Assembly: GCA_021790295.1 (NCBI GenBank)
Contig: JAJYIC010000086.1
Span: 1-8,940, forward strand
Source of the DNA: Pseudomonadota bacterium
GTDB taxonomy: Bacteria; Pseudomonadota; Alphaproteobacteria; ATCC43930; CGMCC-115725
DNA: 8,940 nucleotides
Direction of reading: 5' to 3'
Below the pieces are notes generated by a model. It was not told where the DNA came from and did no database searches. It was given only the letters and a program-made list of their open reading frames with translations. Below are positions 7,069 through 8,940 of this stretch, piece by piece (position 1 is the first letter of the stretch; every line of letters starts with the position of its first letter). The position numbers and the translations under genes were made by a program.

Positions 7069-7143
7069 ATGGCCGAGCCTTTGCCGCGCCTCTGGCGTTG
7101 CCCCCTCGAGAGAGGGCGCGCTTTCTTTGCGAGGCCCACATGA
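7069..7143 (+). CDS. Possible 24-residue leader ORF between nuoI and nuoJ
   Basis: A short frame, MAEPLPRLWRCPLERGRAFF then ARPT, starts six bases after the nuoI stop, and its TGA overlaps the nuoJ ATG in an ATGA arrangement. GGTGAG at 7059-7064 sits four bases before its ATG. The peptide is Arg/Pro-rich with no membrane segment or motif and is not recognised. It fills almost the whole nuoI-nuoJ gap and would carry ribosomes to the nuoJ start, so a coupling role is possible. nuoJ also has its own GAGG at 7131-7134, so the ORF is not required for that. In GC-rich DNA a frame of this length can occur by chance. Confidence 0.22.
   Translation: MAEPLPRLWRCPLERGRAFFARPT
7085..7120 (+). other. Possible RNA hairpin in the nuoI-nuoJ gap
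   Basis: CGCGCC at 7085-7090 can pair with GGCGCG at 7115-7120. A competing smaller hairpin, CCCTC-GAGA-GAGGG, occupies 7103-7116. There is no T-run after it, so it does not look like an intrinsic terminator. Such short GC stems are common by chance at this base composition. A role in setting nuoJ expression or mRNA stability is only conjecture. Confidence 0.2.
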
Positions 7144-7751
7144 TCGTCGAGGCGATCGCTTTTTATATTTTCGCCGCGGTGGCGGTCGGCGCCGGCGTCG
7201 GCGTCATTGCGGCGCGAAACCCGATCCATTCCGTGCTTTTCCTCATCCTCGCCTTTTTCAGCTCAGCCGGCCTTTTCGTTCTGATGGGAGCGGAGTTTCT
7301 GGCGATGATCCTCGTCATCGTCTATGTCGGCGCCGTCGCCGTCCTGTTTCTTTTTGTGGTGATGATGCTCGATATCGACTTCCGCCGGTTGCGCAGCGGC
7401 TTTATGCGCTATCTGCCGGTCGGCGCGGGGATCGGGATTTTGCTTTTTGCCGAACTCGTCCTGGTGTTCGCGAGTTCCGAGGCGCCGAGGGCGGCGCTTC
7501 CTTCGGCGCTGGCGCGAGGCGGCGCAAGCATTTCCAACACGCGAGCCCTCGGCGAGATCCTCTATACGCGCTACATCATCGCCTTCGAAGGGGCGGGTCT
7601 CATTCTTCTCGTCGCCATGATCGGCGCCATCGTTCTGACGCTGCGCCGCCGCCCGGACCTGCGCCGGCAAAAGGTGCCGGAACAACTCGCCCGCCGCAAG
7701 GAAGACAGCCTCGAGGTGGTGAAAGTGCCGATCGGAGAGGGAATTTCATGA
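7140..7751 (+). CDS. nuoJ: NADH-quinone oxidoreductase subunit J (ND6 homologue)
   Basis: This 203-residue membrane subunit sits at the heel of the membrane arm between NuoH and NuoK. Hydrophobic segments are seen near 4-24, 30-50, 54-78, 91-111 and 146-167, giving the five helices expected for the family. The third helix contains the conserved AEFLAMILVIVYVGAVAVLF (51-70), which includes the glycine region that forms the pi-bulge important for coupling. ARNPIHSVLFLIL (25-37) and the late ALGEILYTRYIIAFEGAGLI (136-155) are also standard. The C-terminal tail (168-203) is basic and hydrophilic. The start MIVEAIAFYIF fits the family and has GAGG at 7131-7134; an earlier in-frame ATG at 7098 would add a charged, unconserved 14-residue extension and is rejected. 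The stop overlaps the nuoK start region. Confidence 0.97.
   Translation: MIVEAIAFYIFAAVAVGAGVGVIAARNPIHSVLFLILAFFSSAGLFVLMGAEFLAMILVIVYVGAVAVLFLFVVMMLDIDFRRLRSGFMRYLPVGAGIGILLFAELVLVFASSEAPRAALPSALARGGASISNTRALGEILYTRYIIAFEGAGLILLVAMIGAIVLTLRRRPDLRRQKVPEQLARRKEDSLEVVKVPIGEGIS
7734..7741 (+). promoter_or_regulatory. Ribosome binding site of nuoK
   Basis: GGAGAGGG lies at the end of nuoJ, six bases before the ATG at 7748 and nine before the ATG at 7751. It serves either start and does not separate them. Confidence 0.55.
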
Positions 7752-8059
7752 TGGTGATCGGCCTTTCGCAATATCTCGTCGTCGCCGCGATCCTTTTCAC
7801 GCTCGGCATTTTCGGAATTTTTCTCAACCGCAAGAACGTCATCGTCATCGTCATGTCGATCGAGTTGATGCTGCTCGCCGTCAACATCAACTTCGTCGCC
7901 TTCTCGGTGTTTCTCGGCAATCTTGTCGGGCAGGCTTTCGCCATGGTGATCCTGACGGTGGCGGCAGCCGAAGCGGCGATCGGGCTTGCGATCCTCGTCG
8001 TCTATTTCCGCAACCGCGGAACGATAGAAGTCGAAGACATCCATCTGATGAAAGGCTGA
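7751..8059 (+). CDS. nuoK: NADH-quinone oxidoreductase subunit K (ND4L homologue)
   Basis: This 102-residue subunit with three membrane helices belongs to the proton-translocating arm next to NuoJ. The sequence is strongly family-typical: LFTLGIFGIFLNRKNVIVI (15-33), then SIELMLLAVNINFVAF (36-51), then LTVAAAEAAIGLAILV (68-83), ending VEDIHLMKG. Glu38 and Glu74 are the two conserved buried glutamates known to matter for proton pumping in this family. Two adjacent in-frame ATGs exist, 7748 and 7751. I chose 7751 because MVIGLSQYL gives the usual 102 residues, while 7748 would add one Met and make a four-base ATGA overlap with nuoJ. Either way the start sits on the nuoJ stop, implying coupled translation. 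The nuoL start follows four bases after the stop. Confidence 0.97.
   Translation: MVIGLSQYLVVAAILFTLGIFGIFLNRKNVIVIVMSIELMLLAVNINFVAFSVFLGNLVGQAFAMVILTVAAAEAAIGLAILVVYFRNRGTIEVEDIHLMKG
8050..8055 (+). promoter_or_regulatory. Ribosome binding site that decides the nuoL TTG start
   Basis: GAAAGG in the last codons of nuoK lies eight bases before the TTG at 8064. The alternative TTG at 8079 has only a weak GGCGAGCG-type purine run upstream. This spacing favours 8064. Confidence 0.5.
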
Positions 8060-8063
8060 GCCC

Positions 8064-8940
8064 TTGGCGAGCGCTCCTTTGGCCATAGCCGTAGTCTTTC
8101 TGCCTTTGCTCGGAGCGGCGATCGCCGGCTTTTTCGGCCGCGCGATCGGGGATCGCGGTGCGCAGCTCGTCACCTGCGGCGCCCTCATCCTTTCCGCTCT
8201 CTTTGCCTTGCCCTTGTTCCACGAGATCCTGGCGAGCACGGGACCCGAGGTCGTTCCGATCGCGAAATGGATTGCGGTCGGGAATCTCGATGTCGAATGG
8301 GCTTTGCGCCTCGACACGCTGAGCGGGGTGATGATGGTCACCGTCACCATCGTTTCGGCGGCGATCCACGTCTATTCGATCGGCTATATGGCCGAAGACC
8401 CATCGATCCCCCGTTTTATGGCCTATTTGAGCCTTTTCACCTTTTTCATGCTGTCGCTCGTGACCGCAAACAATTTCGTGCAGCTCTTTTTCGGTTGGGA
8501 AGGGGTCGGGCTTCTCTCCTATCTCCTGATCGGCTTCTGGTCCGAACGCGACAGCGCCAACGCGGCCGCGATCAAGGCCTTTGTCGTCAACCGGGTGGGC
8601 GATTTCGGTTTCGCTCTCGGCATTTTCGCGGTTTATCTTCTGTTCCGAAGCCTCGACTTTTCGACCGTCTTTCAAAAGGCGCCCGCGCTTTCGGGAACCA
8701 CGATCGAGTTTCTCGGACGGCAATTCCCCTCTCTCACCCTTGCCGCGATCCTGCTCTTTGTCGGGGCGATGGGCAAATCCGCGCAGATCGGCCTTCACAC
8801 CTGGCTGCCCGATGCGATGGAGGGTCCGACCCCGGTTTCGGCCTTGATTCATGCGGCGACGATGGTGACGGCCGGGGTCTTTATGGTGGCGAGGCTCTCC
8901 CCTCTTTTCGAATATGCTCCGGGCGATCTTGCCCTCGTCG
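8064..8940 (+). CDS. nuoL: NADH-quinone oxidoreductase subunit L (ND5 homologue), 5' part
   Basis: This is the first 292 residues of the large antiporter-like distal membrane subunit; the family is usually about 600-700 residues, and the gene runs off the right edge with no stop. No ATG exists near the start: the first in-frame ATG is about 90 codons in, inside a conserved region. The start must therefore be TTG at 8064 (LASAPLAIAVVFLPLLGAA read with initiator Met) or TTG at 8079. Conserved features are RLDTLSGVMM (82-91), HVYSIGYM (102-109), Glu146 in GWEGVGLLSYLLIGFW, Asp180 in NRVGDFGFALG, Lys238 in MGKSAQIGLHTWLPDAMEGP and His263 in SALIHAATMVTAGVFM. These include the Glu/Lys pair and central His of the proton channel known in this family. 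No frameshift is seen. nuoM and nuoN would be expected further right. Confidence 0.95.
   Translation, partial: MASAPLAIAVVFLPLLGAAIAGFFGRAIGDRGAQLVTCGALILSALFALPLFHEILASTGPEVVPIAKWIAVGNLDVEWALRLDTLSGVMMVTVTIVSAAIHVYSIGYMAEDPSIPRFMAYLSLFTFFMLSLVTANNFVQLFFGWEGVGLLSYLLIGFWSERDSANAAAIKAFVVNRVGDFGFALGIFAVYLLFRSLDFSTVFQKAPALSGTTIEFLGRQFPSLTLAAILLFVGAMGKSAQIGLHTWLPDAMEGPTPVSALIHAATMVTAGVFMVARLSPLFEYAPGDLALV

Noticed and set aside
5669..7141. 490-codon minus-strand open frame across nuoH and nuoI
   Set aside because: It spans two certain + strand genes and their gap, and the Arg/Asp/Glu-rich product has no motif. Its length follows from low stop frequency in antisense GC-rich DNA.
7127..7750. Upstream open frame continuing into nuoK
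   Set aside because: This is nuoJ read in the wrong frame. NuoK homology begins only at MVIGLSQYL.
1..8940. CRISPR arrays, tRNA or rRNA genes, insertion sequences, intrinsic terminators
   Set aside because: None seen: no regularly spaced direct repeats, no tRNA-like cloverleaf, no transposase motifs, and no GC stem followed by a T-run. The window is nearly all nuo coding sequence.

Overview
The window is a stretch of a bacterial nuo operon, which encodes the proton-pumping NADH:quinone oxidoreductase (respiratory complex I). All intact genes lie on the + strand in the canonical order: nuoC (3' end only), nuoD, nuoE, nuoF, nuoG, nuoH, nuoI, nuoJ, nuoK and nuoL (5' part, running off the right edge). 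The subunits are of the alphaproteobacterial/mitochondrial type: nuoC and nuoD are separate genes, NuoG is about 690 residues and lacks the extra N7 cluster motif, NuoI is 162 residues, and NuoK is about 102 residues and ends in VEDIHLMKG. The DNA is GC-rich, with leucine mostly CTC/CTT. I infer a free-living, aerobically respiring alphaproteobacterium; the genus cannot be read from this sequence.

Layout. Positions 1-127 do not belong to the operon: no frame on either strand resembles NuoC. This stretch carries an open minus-strand frame that could be the C-terminal part of an unrelated, possibly regulatory, protein. Recognisable NuoC begins abruptly at 128 (GYVEP), directly after an in-frame TAA. 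From 128 to the right edge the sequence is almost entirely coding. The peripheral-arm subunits come first: NuoC/D at the quinone module, then NuoE/F/G, the NADH-oxidising module. The membrane and connecting subunits NuoH, NuoI, NuoJ, NuoK and NuoL follow.

How the genes work together. NADH reduces FMN in NuoF. Electrons pass through N3 (NuoF), N1b, N4 and N5 (NuoG), and N6a/N6b (NuoI) to N2 in NuoB, which lies outside the window, and then to quinone at the NuoD/NuoB/NuoH interface. N1a in NuoE is a side cluster. NuoH, J, K and L form the heel and part of the proton-pumping membrane arm. Gene junctions are tight: ATGA overlaps at C/D and D/E, an 8-base overlap at G/H, and a stop/start overlap at J/K. 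This points to one polycistronic mRNA with translational coupling. I see no promoter or terminator. The longest gap without an assigned gene inside the operon is the 76 bases between nuoI and nuoJ, which may hold a tiny leader ORF.

I found no convincing new biological system. The points worth a second look are the abrupt break in nuoC at about 125-130 with foreign-looking sequence to its left, the TTG start of nuoL, and the small nuoI-nuoJ ORF.
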